DNA from: Streptomyces brevispora
Lineage (GTDB): Bacteria; Actinomycetota; Actinomycetes; Streptomycetales; Streptomycetaceae
Reading direction: 5' to 3'
Length of the DNA stretch: 64,000 nucleotides
NCBI RefSeq assembly: GCF_007829885.1
Contig: NZ_VIWW01000001.1
Location: forward strand, 3,410,001-3,474,000
In this document: positions 7,562-15,245 of the stretch, in pieces
How the letters are laid out: each line of letters starts with the position of its first letter
Position numbering within the stretch: position 1 is the stretch's first letter
The notes under the pieces: generated by a model
Seen by the model: only the letters and a program-made list of their open reading frames with translations
Told to the model about the DNA's origin: nothing
The model's database searches: none
Position numbers and translations under genes: made by a program

Positions 7562-8155
7562 GTGGACATCGATTCCTTCTGGAAGCTCATCGAAGAGTGC
7601 CGACGGCAGACGCGGGGCCGGGACGAACGGCTGGCGTGGTTGCGTGACGAATTGTCGCGGAGGCCGCTGACAGAGATCGTGCAGTTCCAGGTTCGCCTGG
7701 ACGAAGTGACGCGTGAAGCCTTCACCTGGGATCTCTGGGCTGCTGCGGAGCGGATCTTCGGCGGCTGGTGTTCGGACGACGGATTCTGCTACTTCGGCCT
7801 GTGGATGGTGGGGATCGGTCGGGAAGCCTTCGTGCGGGCAGTGATCGATCCCGACTCTCTGGCCGACACTCCAGAGGTTCAGTGCCTGGTGGGTCGCCCT
7901 CGGGAGCTCTGGAACGACGACTGGCCGGAGTGGGAGTCTCTCGACTACGTCGCCATGGAGGCGTATGGACTACAGACCCGCGCGGATGACGACTGCGGCG
8001 ACGCATTCTATGAAGCCGTCGAAGCCGAGCAGGGCGCTGTAGGCGGCAATCCAGGGCCGCGCGGCGAGCAGTGGGACGTGCGATGCGAAGACGAGGCGAT
8101 GCGCAAACTGCCGAGGCTGAGCGCGATGTTTCCCCTCCGGCCACTGGCCCGGTAG
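7562..8155 (+). CDS. DUF4240 family protein
   Basis: A 197-residue cytosolic protein starting at GTG with MDIDSFWKLIEECRRQT. It contains LRDELSRRPLTEIVQFQ, TWDLWAAAERIFGGWCSDDG, FCYFGLWMVGIGREAF and a late YVAMEAYG. This pattern is typical of DUF4240, a family frequent among orphan genes next to polymorphic-toxin immunity genes. No catalytic motif is evident. Neighbours are the small protein at 7238 and a DUF5958 gene on the other strand. Immunity function is an inference from context only. Confidence 0.75.
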   Translation: MDIDSFWKLIEECRRQTRGRDERLAWLRDELSRRPLTEIVQFQVRLDEVTREAFTWDLWAAAERIFGGWCSDDGFCYFGLWMVGIGREAFVRAVIDPDSLADTPEVQCLVGRPRELWNDDWPEWESLDYVAMEAYGLQTRADDDCGDAFYEAVEAEQGAVGGNPGPRGEQWDVRCEDEAMRKLPRLSAMFPLRPLAR

Positions 8156-8173
8156 CCGCGAAAGCGCGAGGGA

Positions 8174-8587
8174 TCAGGCCGAGGCTTCGGGGGTGTCGAC
8201 AGACAGGCGATGCCACGCGTGGCCGCAACCGTCGGAGCAGAAGCGCTCTCGTCGGCGTTCGTCGGCGACGGCCAGCACCGCGATCAGTAGCCGGAATGAC
8301 TTGAGTCGCTCGTCGTGCGGGGTGAGACTGGCGATCTTCCCGAGTTGCTGGTCGATCCGCCCTCGTGTGATCAGAACTGCCGGTGTGTGCGTGGCGCGGA
8401 GCCCGGCGCGTCGGATACTTTCCGGGCCGTCCTCGGCGGTAGCGCGGGCCCGAATGCAGAAATGTGACAGGAGGCGCAGGGTGTTGGACTGCTCCTCAGT
8501 CGAGAGGCCCTCGAACCACTCGATTCCCTGTGGCATCGGTCGAAGCTCTTGGGCGAGTTCGTTGAGAATGATGTACGGATCAGCCAT
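8174..8587 (-). CDS. DUF5958 family protein
   Basis: A 137-residue protein (MADPYIILNELAQELRPM). It contains GIEWFEGLSTEEQ, the highly recognisable ATAEDGPESIRRAGLRATHT, then LGKIASLTPHDERLKSFRLL and ERFCSDGCGHAWHRLS with a C-x3-C-x-H arrangement. This matches DUF5958 as I remember it; the function is unknown. The ATG at 8587 is preceded by GGGGGCG. A GTG two codons earlier (8593) is an alternative start. It is convergent with the DUF4240 gene, with an 18-base gap. Confidence 0.8.
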   Translation of the reverse strand: MADPYIILNELAQELRPMPQGIEWFEGLSTEEQSNTLRLLSHFCIRARATAEDGPESIRRAGLRATHTPAVLITRGRIDQQLGKIASLTPHDERLKSFRLLIAVLAVADERRRERFCSDGCGHAWHRLSVDTPEASA

Positions 8588-8650
8588 CCTCACGCCCCCG
8601 TTGCGCTCGATTCACAGACTTTCCCGGTCATCCAAGCAGACCTCGGATGC

Positions 8651-8884
8651 CTAGAAAGGCAGTTCGTCGGCTTCCAACGGCTCTGAGTACCCACGTACCC
8701 AGTGGCCGGGGAGGGCGGCGCAGAGCGACTCCAGGTCGGCGAAGGTACTTCCCCGAACGTGCAGCCAGCTGTGGTCACTCAGTCCGTCGAGCCGCAAGAG
8801 CTTCCCCGGCGCGGAAAACCAGCACACGGGTGACTCTTCCTTCCCCGTCCACATCGGGTACTCGGGAAACTCGGGGGTTAGCCC
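8651..8884 (-). pseudogene. Hypothetical protein, C-terminal part cut off by the IS3 element
   Basis: Reading leftwards from the IS end, the frame gives EFPEYPMWTGKEESPVCWF, APGKLLRLDGLSDHSWLHVRG and DLESLCAALPGHWVRG, ending at TAG 8651. The protein-like sequence starts exactly at the left IS terminus, so its 5' part has been displaced. The N-terminal part may be the fragment at 10146-10400, which is on the same strand and ends at the other IS terminus. Function unknown. Confidence 0.55.
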
Positions 8885-8941
8885 TTGATCGTGGACACCC
8901 TGATCATTGGATCGTGAGGATCCGAAGAACAGGAGTTCCCG

Positions 8942-9229
8942 TTGGGGACGTCGAAGTAGTCGCCTGAGTTCCGGGCTGATGCCGTCGCGCTGTACCACGC
9001 CAGCCCGGGTGGGACGTACGCGTCGGTGGCCAAGGACCTGGGCGTCAACCACGAGACGCTCCGCACCTGGGTGCGGGATGCCGAGCAGGCCGCCCGGCCC
9101 GGCGCCGGCGAGGCCAGCGCGATGGAGAAGGAGAACCGGCAGTTGCGGGCGCGAGTGAAGGAACTCGAGCTCGAGCGGGAGATCCTGCGGAGGGCCGCGA
9201 AGTATTTTGCGGCGGAGACCAGCTGGTGA
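8942..9229 (+). pseudogene. IS3 orfA, interrupted by an amber codon at position 6
   Basis: AGGAG (8931-8935) precedes a TTG at 8942. The frame then reads M-G-T-S-K, TAG (8957-8959), S-P-E-F-R-A-D-A-V and on through a helix-turn-helix (YASVAKDLGVNHETLRTWVRD) and a leucine-rich coiled coil (MEKENRQLRARVKELELERE) to the stop at 9229. Relatives typically have a tyrosine (TAC) where TAG stands, so a single substitution would explain the stop. Translation could only resume internally, so transposition is probably impaired. The TGA overlaps the orfB GTG. Confidence 0.65.
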
Positions 9230-10122
9230 GCAGTCGCTTCCAGTTCGTTGACGATCATCGTGGCGCCTTCGGCGTCAAGCGGCTGTGCCGGATCCTGGCC
9301 GTCTCGCGGTCCGGGTTCTACCGTTGGATCGCCGGCGCGGACGCGCGGGCCGGGCGGGTCAGGGCGGATGCCGACCTCGCCGAGCGGATCACCGCCATCC
9401 ACGCCGAGTCCGACGGGACTTACGGCGCCCCGCGGGTCACCGCCGAGCTTCGCGACGCCGGAGTACGCGTCAATCACAAACGCGTCGCACGGGTCATGCG
9501 TGCGCGAGGCATCGTCGGCTTCCACCTGCGCAAGAAGGTCCGCACCACCATCCCCGAGCCGTCGGCGACACCGGTTCCCGACCTGCTACGGCGCGACTTC
9601 ACCGCGAAGACGCCGAACACGAAGTACGTGGGTGACGTAACGTATCTCCCCGTCGGGAGCGGCCAATTCCTTTACCTGGCAACGGTGTTGGACCTGTGCT
9701 CGAAGCGCCTGGCGGGCTGGTCGATCGCCGACCACATGCGCACCGGGCTGGTCACCGACGCGCTCAAGGCTGCGGCGGCGGTCCGGGGCGCCGACGGCCT
9801 GCGCGGAGCGATCTTCCACAGCGACAACGGGGCGCAATACGCCTCGAAGGAGTTCGCCCAGGTCTGCACCGACCTCGGCGTAGTTAGATCGCGCGGTGCG
9901 GTGGGCACGAGCGCGGACAACGCCGCCGCCGAGTCGTTCAACGCGACCATGAAACGCGAGACGCTTCAGGGAAAGAATCGCTGGTCAGATGCCCGATCGG
10001 CCCGCCTCGCGGTCTTCCGATGGGCCACCCGCTACAACACCAGAAGGAGGCACTCCAGCATCGGCCAGATCAGCCCGAACGCCTTCGAACAACGATCAGT
10101 TACGCTGACCACCGCCGCATGA
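9226..10122 (+). CDS. IS3-family transposase orfB
   Basis: A 298-residue DDE integrase-type transposase, complete. The N-terminal HTH_21-like region contains FVDDHRGAFGVKRLCRILAV and SRSGFYRWIAG. The catalytic core has the first Asp in YVGDVTYLPVG, the second in IFHSDNGAQYAS and the Glu in AAAESFNATMKRETL, followed by FRWATRYNTRRRHSSIG. The GTG start overlaps the stop of orfA by four bases. In IS3 elements orfB is normally made as an orfA-orfB frameshift fusion. Here orfA carries a stop, so a fusion would have to start downstream. Confidence 0.92.
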   Translation: MSSRFQFVDDHRGAFGVKRLCRILAVSRSGFYRWIAGADARAGRVRADADLAERITAIHAESDGTYGAPRVTAELRDAGVRVNHKRVARVMRARGIVGFHLRKKVRTTIPEPSATPVPDLLRRDFTAKTPNTKYVGDVTYLPVGSGQFLYLATVLDLCSKRLAGWSIADHMRTGLVTDALKAAAAVRGADGLRGAIFHSDNGAQYASKEFAQVCTDLGVVRSRGAVGTSADNAAAESFNATMKRETLQGKNRWSDARSARLAVFRWATRYNTRRRHSSIGQISPNAFEQRSVTLTTAA

Positions 10123-10145
10123 CAACCGGTGTCCACGATCCCGGG

Positions 10146-10400
10146 TCAAGCCCCGATGCCGATCTCGACACCGTGGAAGGTGCGGGTGAGATCCGCCAGC
10201 GGCGTGAAGACCGCCGCCTGCACGTCCTCAAGGGCCGCGTCGGTGGGCATCGCGACCTTGCCGCATCCGCCACCCGAGTCGTCGGCGATGAACGTGTAGG
10301 GCCATACGTCCTGCCCCGACAGCAGGATGATCTCCCGCGGTATACCGAAGGGAGGCCACTTCTTCTTCGTCTTGTGTCGTCTCGCCACGGCGCCATCCAA
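10146..10400 (-). pseudogene. Hypothetical protein, N-terminal part next to the IS3 element
   Basis: This 84-codon frame starts MDGAVARRHKTKKKWPP and reads IPREIILLSGQDVWPYTF, DDSGGGCGKVAMPTDAALED and VFTPLADLTRTFHGVEIGI, before hitting TGA at the right end of the IS3 element. Loss of coding sense at the IS boundary, and the same orientation as the C-terminal fragment at 8651-8884, suggest that the two were one gene. The overlap of frames does not prove it. Function unknown. Confidence 0.45.
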
Positions 10401-10444
10401 CCCGACGGACCGCGAGGTCAGAAGTCAGATCCGCCAGCGCGAGC

Positions 10445-11614
10445 TCATGCCAGAGTGACATCCATGCCACCCTGGTCCAGGGCCTCAAGGACTGCGGAGA
10501 ACAGGTCGTAAGGCTGGCCATCCGGTGTCAGGGCGTGGGACAGGTACTCGCGTGCGGTCGCGGCGTCTCGCCAAAGCAGAGTGGCGGGGGCGGTGTAGCC
10601 GAAGGTGCCGCGCAGGCAGTCGTCAAGGGCGGCGAGACAGCCGCCGAAGTAACCGCCGGGCCCGTTGATAGCCTCGCCGAGTGCCAGGTAGAGGGCTGGT
10701 TCGTCGGTGATGTGCTGGCCGTCTAGTTCGTAGGGGTGACCGGTTGGCCGGTCGCAGTGGGTGCGCCGACAGGCCCGCTCTCGGACGAGGTCATGCCAGG
10801 CCCCGCGGCGGCGGGTATCGAGGCCGGCCCAGGCGTTCACGGCGTCCGGCGGCCCGGAGAGCCACTGCTCCCAGATGGGCCGGGCGTATTCGGGAACGGG
10901 TGTGAAGCGGCCTCCGTCGAGCTCCAGGTCGATCAGGTCGGCTCCGCAGGCGGACGGGCGCCAGCCACTGACTGTGGCCCACAGCAGCCGATCAGTAAGT
11001 AGCTCACCTTCGCCGTCCCGTATCTCCAGAGCAGCCTCCTCCAGATCCAGCGCCCGCCGGGTGCCCTTCATCAGCGCCACTCTCAGCTGATCACTCTGGG
11101 CGAGCCCCCGTAGGACCAGCGGGGGCGGCACCTGCTCGGGCGACAGGACACGGGTGAATTCCCGGCAGGAGCCCAGCCAGCGGTGCCCGTCGTGCAGGCG
11201 AACGCGCCCTCTGTGCCCCCCCGGCGGACCTTCATAGTCGTCCATGCCGGTGAGCAGCAGACTGTCCGTCCCGGGGAGTTGCTCCAAGCCCTCTGCGTCC
11301 TCCAGTAGCCAGGCGTCGAGTGCCTCATCGTCCGGCACCAGCCACACCCGGCTGCCGACCCAAGTGGGTACGCCTGATTCCTCCGGAACCCAACCGAACA
11401 GCTCGTACGTCCCGCGCTGGGATTCCCTGAACATTCCCTCCGCCTCGGCGCAGACGCCCCAGACATGGCCGTTCTCAGTCTCGGTCAGCGTGTACCGCGC
11501 GCTCACGCGCTTGTTCTCGTCCTCATGCACAGCGGAATCATGCCCCGACCACATTCCGACGACGGAGTCGGCCGTCGCTGGCCAGCTGCGCACGTGCTCG
11601 GTGTCAGCCAGCAC
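10445..11614 (-). CDS. Barstar-like immunity protein with a long N-terminal extension
   Basis: A 389-residue cytosolic protein. The C-terminal about 95 residues resemble barstar, the barnase inhibitor: YELDGQHITDEPALYLALGE, INGPGGYFGGCLAALDDCL, ATLLWRDAATAREYL and FSAVLEALDQGG. The roughly 290-residue N-terminal part (GHVWGVCAEAEGMF, RVWLVPDDEALDAWLLEDAE and others) is of unknown function but recurs in streptomycete barstar proteins as I recall. The GTG at 11614 is the first possible start after an in-frame TGA. Barstar domains bind and block ribonucleases. No barnase-like toxin is encoded nearby, so this is an orphan immunity gene. Confidence 0.75.
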   Translation of the reverse strand: MLADTEHVRSWPATADSVVGMWSGHDSAVHEDENKRVSARYTLTETENGHVWGVCAEAEGMFRESQRGTYELFGWVPEESGVPTWVGSRVWLVPDDEALDAWLLEDAEGLEQLPGTDSLLLTGMDDYEGPPGGHRGRVRLHDGHRWLGSCREFTRVLSPEQVPPPLVLRGLAQSDQLRVALMKGTRRALDLEEAALEIRDGEGELLTDRLLWATVSGWRPSACGADLIDLELDGGRFTPVPEYARPIWEQWLSGPPDAVNAWAGLDTRRRGAWHDLVRERACRRTHCDRPTGHPYELDGQHITDEPALYLALGEAINGPGGYFGGCLAALDDCLRGTFGYTAPATLLWRDAATAREYLSHALTPDGQPYDLFSAVLEALDQGGMDVTLA

Positions 11615-11744
11615 GACTCGATGTCATCTATCTCGAAAAGTCGCAAGCGCGCAGGAGTCCGCCAAGCCGATCGGTGACAGTTGTCCTGCTCAGGTGACAA
11701 CTAGCTTGCTCAGGCACAACGGGCCCGTACGAGTGGTTCGGAAC

Positions 11745-11772
11745 ACTTTTGCAAGCGTCTGCTTGCAAAAGT
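11745..11772. promoter_or_regulatory. 28-bp inverted repeat upstream of the HTH gene
   Basis: The arms ACTTTTGCAAGC (11745-11756) and GCTTGCAAAAGT (11761-11772) are perfect reverse complements with a GTCT spacer. The repeat ends 26 bases before the start codon of a helix-turn-helix regulator, so it is a strong candidate operator or autoregulatory site. Confidence 0.75.
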
Positions 11773-11798
11773 TAGCATCGAGGGTCCACCATCGACGT

Positions 11799-12254
11799 AT
11801 GGCATCACTCAACGTCGGCAATCTCGGCGAGTACCTGCGTGAGCAGCGGCGTACCGCGCAGCTGTCGCTGCGGCAGCTCGCCGATGCCGCCGGGGTGTCC
11901 AATCCCTACCTCAGCCAGATCGAGCGCGGGCTGCGCAAGCCCAGTGCCGAGGTGCTGCAGCAGGTCGCCAAGGCGCTGCGGATCTCCGCCGAGACCCTTT
12001 ACGTACGGGCCGGGATCCTGGACGAGCGGGAGCGGGACGAGTTGGAGACGCGGGCGGTGATTCTGGCCGATCCGTCGATCAACGAGCGGCAGAAGAGCGT
12101 GCTGCTGCAGATCTACGAGTCCTTCCGCAAGGAGAACGGGTTCGAGGACGAGCCCGGGGGTGAGGAGGGGAGTGCGTCCGGTGCGGACGCGCCCTTCAAT
12201 GCCGACGGCAGTGCTGCCGATACACCTTCAAAGCGTTCAAAACCCTCACACTGA
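11799..12254 (+). CDS. XRE-type helix-turn-helix regulator
   Basis: A 151-residue protein with one Cro/C1-type DNA-binding domain at about residues 8-65: LGEYLREQRRTAQLSLRQLA, DAAGVSNPYLSQIERG, LRKPSAEVLQQVAKAL. A short helical segment follows (RAGILDERERDELETRAVIL) and then an acidic/serine-rich tail. The ATG lies directly downstream of a perfect inverted repeat, which suggests autoregulation. Only 27 bases separate it from the HbhA-like gene, so they are probably co-transcribed. I recall the same trio (HTH, HbhA-like, DUF2516) in other Streptomyces; its role is not established as far as I know. Confidence 0.9.
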   Translation: MASLNVGNLGEYLREQRRTAQLSLRQLADAAGVSNPYLSQIERGLRKPSAEVLQQVAKALRISAETLYVRAGILDERERDELETRAVILADPSINERQKSVLLQIYESFRKENGFEDEPGGEEGSASGADAPFNADGSAADTPSKRSKPSH

Positions 12255-12281
12255 GTCTGATGATCCGGGAGGACCACAGTC

Positions 12282-12923
12282 ATGGCCATCACCGATGACC
12301 TGCGCAAGACCCTCACCGACCCGACCCCCCTCTACTTCGCCGCCGGTACGGCCGATCTCGCCGTGCAGCAGGCGCGCAAGGTTCCGGCACTGATCGAGCA
12401 GCTGCGGGCCGAGGCGCCGGAGCGCATCGAGGCCGTGCGCAACACCGACCCCAAGGTCGTCCAGGAGAAGGTGACCGGGCAGGCCAAGGAGGCGCAGGCC
12501 ACCCTCCAGGCCAAGGTCACCGAGGTGATCGGGGCGTTCGACACCGATCTGAAGAAGCTGGGCGAGAGCGCCCAGGACCTGGCGCTGCGCGGCGTGGGCG
12601 TGGCCGCGGAGTACGCGGTCAGGGCCCGGGAGACGTACGAGAAGGTTGCCGAGCGCGGCGAGCAGACCGTGCGGACGTGGCGTGGCGAGACCGCCGAGGA
12701 GATCGTCGAGATCGCCGTCGTCGTCGAGCCGCGCAAGGAGTCCAAGCCGGCGTCGAAGCCGGAGGCCGCGGCGGGGACCAAGGCCGCGCCGAAGCCGGTC
12801 GCCAAGCCCGCGCCCGCCGCCAGGACCGTCAAGGCGGAGGCCAAGCCGTCGCCCGCGCCCGGCAAGAAGGCGCCCGCGCGCAAGCCCGCCGCCAAGAGGA
12901 CCACGCCGCCCACCGCCAAGTAG
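12282..12923 (+). CDS. Heparin-binding haemagglutinin-like coiled-coil protein
   Basis: A 213-residue protein without signal peptide. The first about 130 residues are amphipathic helix with heptad character (DLRKTLTDPTPLYFAAGTAD, VQEKVTGQAKEAQATLQAKV, AVRARETYEKVAERGEQTV). The last about 70 residues are Lys/Ala/Pro-rich (KPVAKPAPAARTVKAEAKPS), ending in a basic tail. This layout matches mycobacterial HbhA: an N-terminal coiled coil and a C-terminal lysine-rich repeat tail that binds polyanions. In streptomycetes the role is unproven; binding DNA, membrane or cell-wall polymers are options. It is probably in one operon with the upstream HTH regulator. Confidence 0.75.
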   Translation: MAITDDLRKTLTDPTPLYFAAGTADLAVQQARKVPALIEQLRAEAPERIEAVRNTDPKVVQEKVTGQAKEAQATLQAKVTEVIGAFDTDLKKLGESAQDLALRGVGVAAEYAVRARETYEKVAERGEQTVRTWRGETAEEIVEIAVVVEPRKESKPASKPEAAAGTKAAPKPVAKPAPAARTVKAEAKPSPAPGKKAPARKPAAKRTTPPTAK

Positions 12924-13029
12924 CGCGATGGCCGACAGGTGTGCCGGGAGAACGGGTGGGCACCTTCTGGGGTGTCCCGGTCGTTGTCCCGGTACCTTGG
13001 CCGCGAGGCGCTCATCGACGTACTAGGCG

Positions 13030-13374
13030 GTGCACATCATGTTGCTCTCAGGCTTCAACTCATTCCTCGGGCTGATCTACACGGCAATGCTCGTCCTCGC
13101 CGTGGTCGCCCTGATCATGGCCGCGGTCGCTCGCGAGGACGCCTACCGGGCCGCCGACAAGCAGACCAAGACGTTCTGGCTGATCATCCTCGGCATCACG
13201 GTGGTGGTGAACCTCTGGGTGCCCATCATCTTCGTGCAGATCGCCGGCCTGGTCGCGACCATCGTGTTCTTCGTGGACGTACGGCCCGCGCTCAAGGCCA
13301 TCACGGGCGGCAGCAATCGCCGCGGCGGCTCGAGCAGCGACGGGCCGTACGGGCCCTACAACGGCGGGCGTTGA
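13030..13374 (+). CDS. DUF2516 family membrane protein
   Basis: A 114-residue protein with two or three transmembrane helices: FLGLIYTAMLVLAVVALIMA near the N-terminus, then FWLIILGITVVVNLWVPIIF merging with VQIAGLVATIVFFVDVRPAL. The cytosolic loop between them contains REDAYRAADKQTK, which I associate with DUF2516. The C-terminus is Gly/Ser-rich. The start is GTG 13030; an ATG three codons later (13039) is possible. It is the third gene after the HTH regulator and HbhA-like gene and overlaps the 3' end of the convergent phosphatase gene by 19 bases. Function unknown. Confidence 0.85.
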   Translation: MHIMLLSGFNSFLGLIYTAMLVLAVVALIMAAVAREDAYRAADKQTKTFWLIILGITVVVNLWVPIIFVQIAGLVATIVFFVDVRPALKAITGGSNRRGGSSSDGPYGPYNGGR

Positions 13375-14699
13375 GCGCCTGCGGGTGACACCTGTCCGGG
13401 GCAGGGGCGCGGAATGCTCCGGCCCCGGTCGCCGTTGTGCGCCGGGCGGCGCATGACCTCCTGGTCGCGGTCGAGCAGCAGGACCGCGACATCGTCGGTC
13501 AGCTCGCCGCCGTTCAGCTCGCGGACGTGGGTGACGGCCGCCTCCAGCAGCTCCTCGCCGGTCAGCCCCTCGGCCAGCTGACGGTTGATCATCGCGACCA
13601 TTCCGTCCTGCCCGAGGCGCTGCGTACCGTCTCCGATCCGGCCCTCGATCAGTCCGTCCGTGTACATCATCAGGCTCCAGGAACCGCCCAGTTCCACCTG
13701 TCGGCGCGGCCACCGGGCGCGCGGCAGCAGGCCGAGCGCCGGGCCGCCGTCCTCGTACGGAAGCAGCTGCGCCACCTGTCCCCGGCGGGCGATCAGCGGT
13801 GCCGGGTGACCCGCCAGGCAGAGGCCCGCGCGGCGGCCGTCGGGGGCGATGTCGACCGTGCAGAGGGTCGCGAAGATCTCCTCGCTCTCCCGTTCGTGCT
13901 CCAGGACCTGCTGGAGCGTGGAGAGCAGTTCGTCGCCGCAGAGTCCGGCCAGTGTCAGCGCCCGCCACGCGATGCGCAGCTCCACGCCGAGCGCCGCCTC
14001 GTCCGGGCCGTGCCCGCAGACGTCGCCGATCATCGCGTGGACCGTTCCGTCGGGTGTACGGACCGTGTCGTAGAAGTCCCCGCCGAGCAGCGCACGGCTG
14101 CGGCCGGGGCGGTAGCGGGCGGCGAAGCGCAGGTCGGAGCCGTTGAGCAGCGGTGTGGGGAGCAGACCGCGTTCCAGACGGGCGTTCTCCTGGGCCCGCA
14201 GCCGGGACTCGGTGAGCTGGTGCTGCGCGACGTCGGCGCGCTTGCGTTCGACGGCGTAGCGGATGGCCCGGCTGAGCAGCTTGCCGTCGAGCTCGTCCCG
14301 GAAGAGGTAGTCCTGCGCACCGACCCGTACCGCCTCGGCGGCCGACTCGAGGTCGTCCTGCGCCATGAGGGCGAGTACGGCGTGCCGGGGCGCGATCCGC
14401 AGGACGTGCTTGAGGGTGGCCAGCCCGTCCGCCTCCTCGCCCCGGGGGGTGCGTGCCTCGCCGGCGGACGGCAGGGCCAGGTCGAGCAGGACGCAGTCCA
14501 CGTCGTCGGTGAGGAGCCGGCCCGCCTCGGTCAGGTTGCGGGCGGTACGGATGCGGACCCGGGTGCCGGCCGCGGCCGGGAGTTCCGGGACGGTGAAGGT
14601 GCCCGCGGGGTCGTCCTCGATCACCAGGAGCGTGAGGTCGGCGCCATAGCTGGTCTCCGCAGCGGGAACGGAACGCTGCTGCGGTACGGGTACGGGCAT
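13356..14699 (-). CDS. Receiver-domain PP2C (SpoIIE-type) phosphatase
   Basis: A 447-residue protein. Residues about 20-150 form a response-regulator receiver: LTLLVIEDDPAG with the acidic pocket, phospho-acceptor region DCVLLDLALPS and VGAQDYLFRDELDG in place of the usual K-P-F. A coiled-coil linker (RLRAQENARLERGLLPTPLL) leads into a PP2C/SpoIIE domain with GGDFYDTVRTPDG, IGDVCGHGPDEAALG, MYTDGLIEG and the final LTDDVAVLLLDRD. Such RsbU/OsaC-like proteins dephosphorylate anti-sigma antagonists in partner-switching stress networks. No sigma or anti-sigma gene is adjacent. AGGAAA lies nine bases before the ATG. The C-terminal 19 bases overlap the DUF2516 gene. Confidence 0.87.
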   Translation of the reverse strand: MPVPVPQQRSVPAAETSYGADLTLLVIEDDPAGTFTVPELPAAAGTRVRIRTARNLTEAGRLLTDDVDCVLLDLALPSAGEARTPRGEEADGLATLKHVLRIAPRHAVLALMAQDDLESAAEAVRVGAQDYLFRDELDGKLLSRAIRYAVERKRADVAQHQLTESRLRAQENARLERGLLPTPLLNGSDLRFAARYRPGRSRALLGGDFYDTVRTPDGTVHAMIGDVCGHGPDEAALGVELRIAWRALTLAGLCGDELLSTLQQVLEHERESEEIFATLCTVDIAPDGRRAGLCLAGHPAPLIARRGQVAQLLPYEDGGPALGLLPRARWPRRQVELGGSWSLMMYTDGLIEGRIGDGTQRLGQDGMVAMINRQLAEGLTGEELLEAAVTHVRELNGGELTDDVAVLLLDRDQEVMRRPAHNGDRGRSIPRPCPGQVSPAGAQRPPL

Positions 14700-15245
14700 C
14701 GAATCGGTTTCCTTCCCTCCCCCCGAGGGCGCGGCGGAGCGACGATCGACGACCCGCCAGACGGGGACGATAGCGGTACGGGACGCGGCAATGGAATGGT
14801 GCTCGACGAGGGGCCGGTGTTCCGGGTGGGGCCGTAAGCCGCGGAAGGACGCAGATCCGGCGGAATATGCCGGGGGCGCAGTCCTTTCCGGCACATGACA
14901 AAGGTCACGTGGGGCGGTGGCCGTCGGGTGTCGCGGGTCACGGCTGCGGGGCGCGGGCGGATCAGCGCCCGGCGGGGGTGGCGGGACATCGTGCGGATCG
15001 CGTGCGGAATCCGGCCCTCCGCCGGTCCCTGTCCGGCCTCCGTCCGATCCCGGCTCACTCCCCGCCCGCTCCAGGGCCGGTCTCAAGGGTCCGTTGAGGC
15101 TCCCTCGAGGCCGGCCGGCGCTTGCCCAGGTCGGGCCGCCGCTACCGCCGCTGCCGATACCGCTTCCGTCCCTAAGCGGGGGTGCCGCCGCTTCCCCGTC
15201 GCCGACGCCGTTACTCGCCCCGCGGCTTCCCCGTCACCGGCCCCG
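14700..15245. other. 546-base intergenic region
   Basis: No gene is supported here. The part next to 14700 holds the promoter of the receiver-PP2C gene. The part from about 15130 to 15245 is a C-rich low-complexity run (repeated GCCGCT, CTTCCCCGTC) just downstream of the NlpC/P60 stop. Open frames on the plus strand lack coding character. Confidence 0.5.

Larger units (their letters stand above)
8886..10141 (+). mobile_element. IS3-family insertion sequence
   Basis: The element is bounded by inverted terminal repeats TGATCGTGGACACC (8886-8899) and GGTGTCCACGATCC (10128-10141). These pair at all but the outermost base. It carries orfA and orfB in the usual IS3 arrangement. I could not find a clean target-site duplication: the flanks GGGGCTTGACCC and AAGGGCTAACCC (minus strand) are only similar. 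It appears to interrupt one hypothetical gene. Confidence 0.8.
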
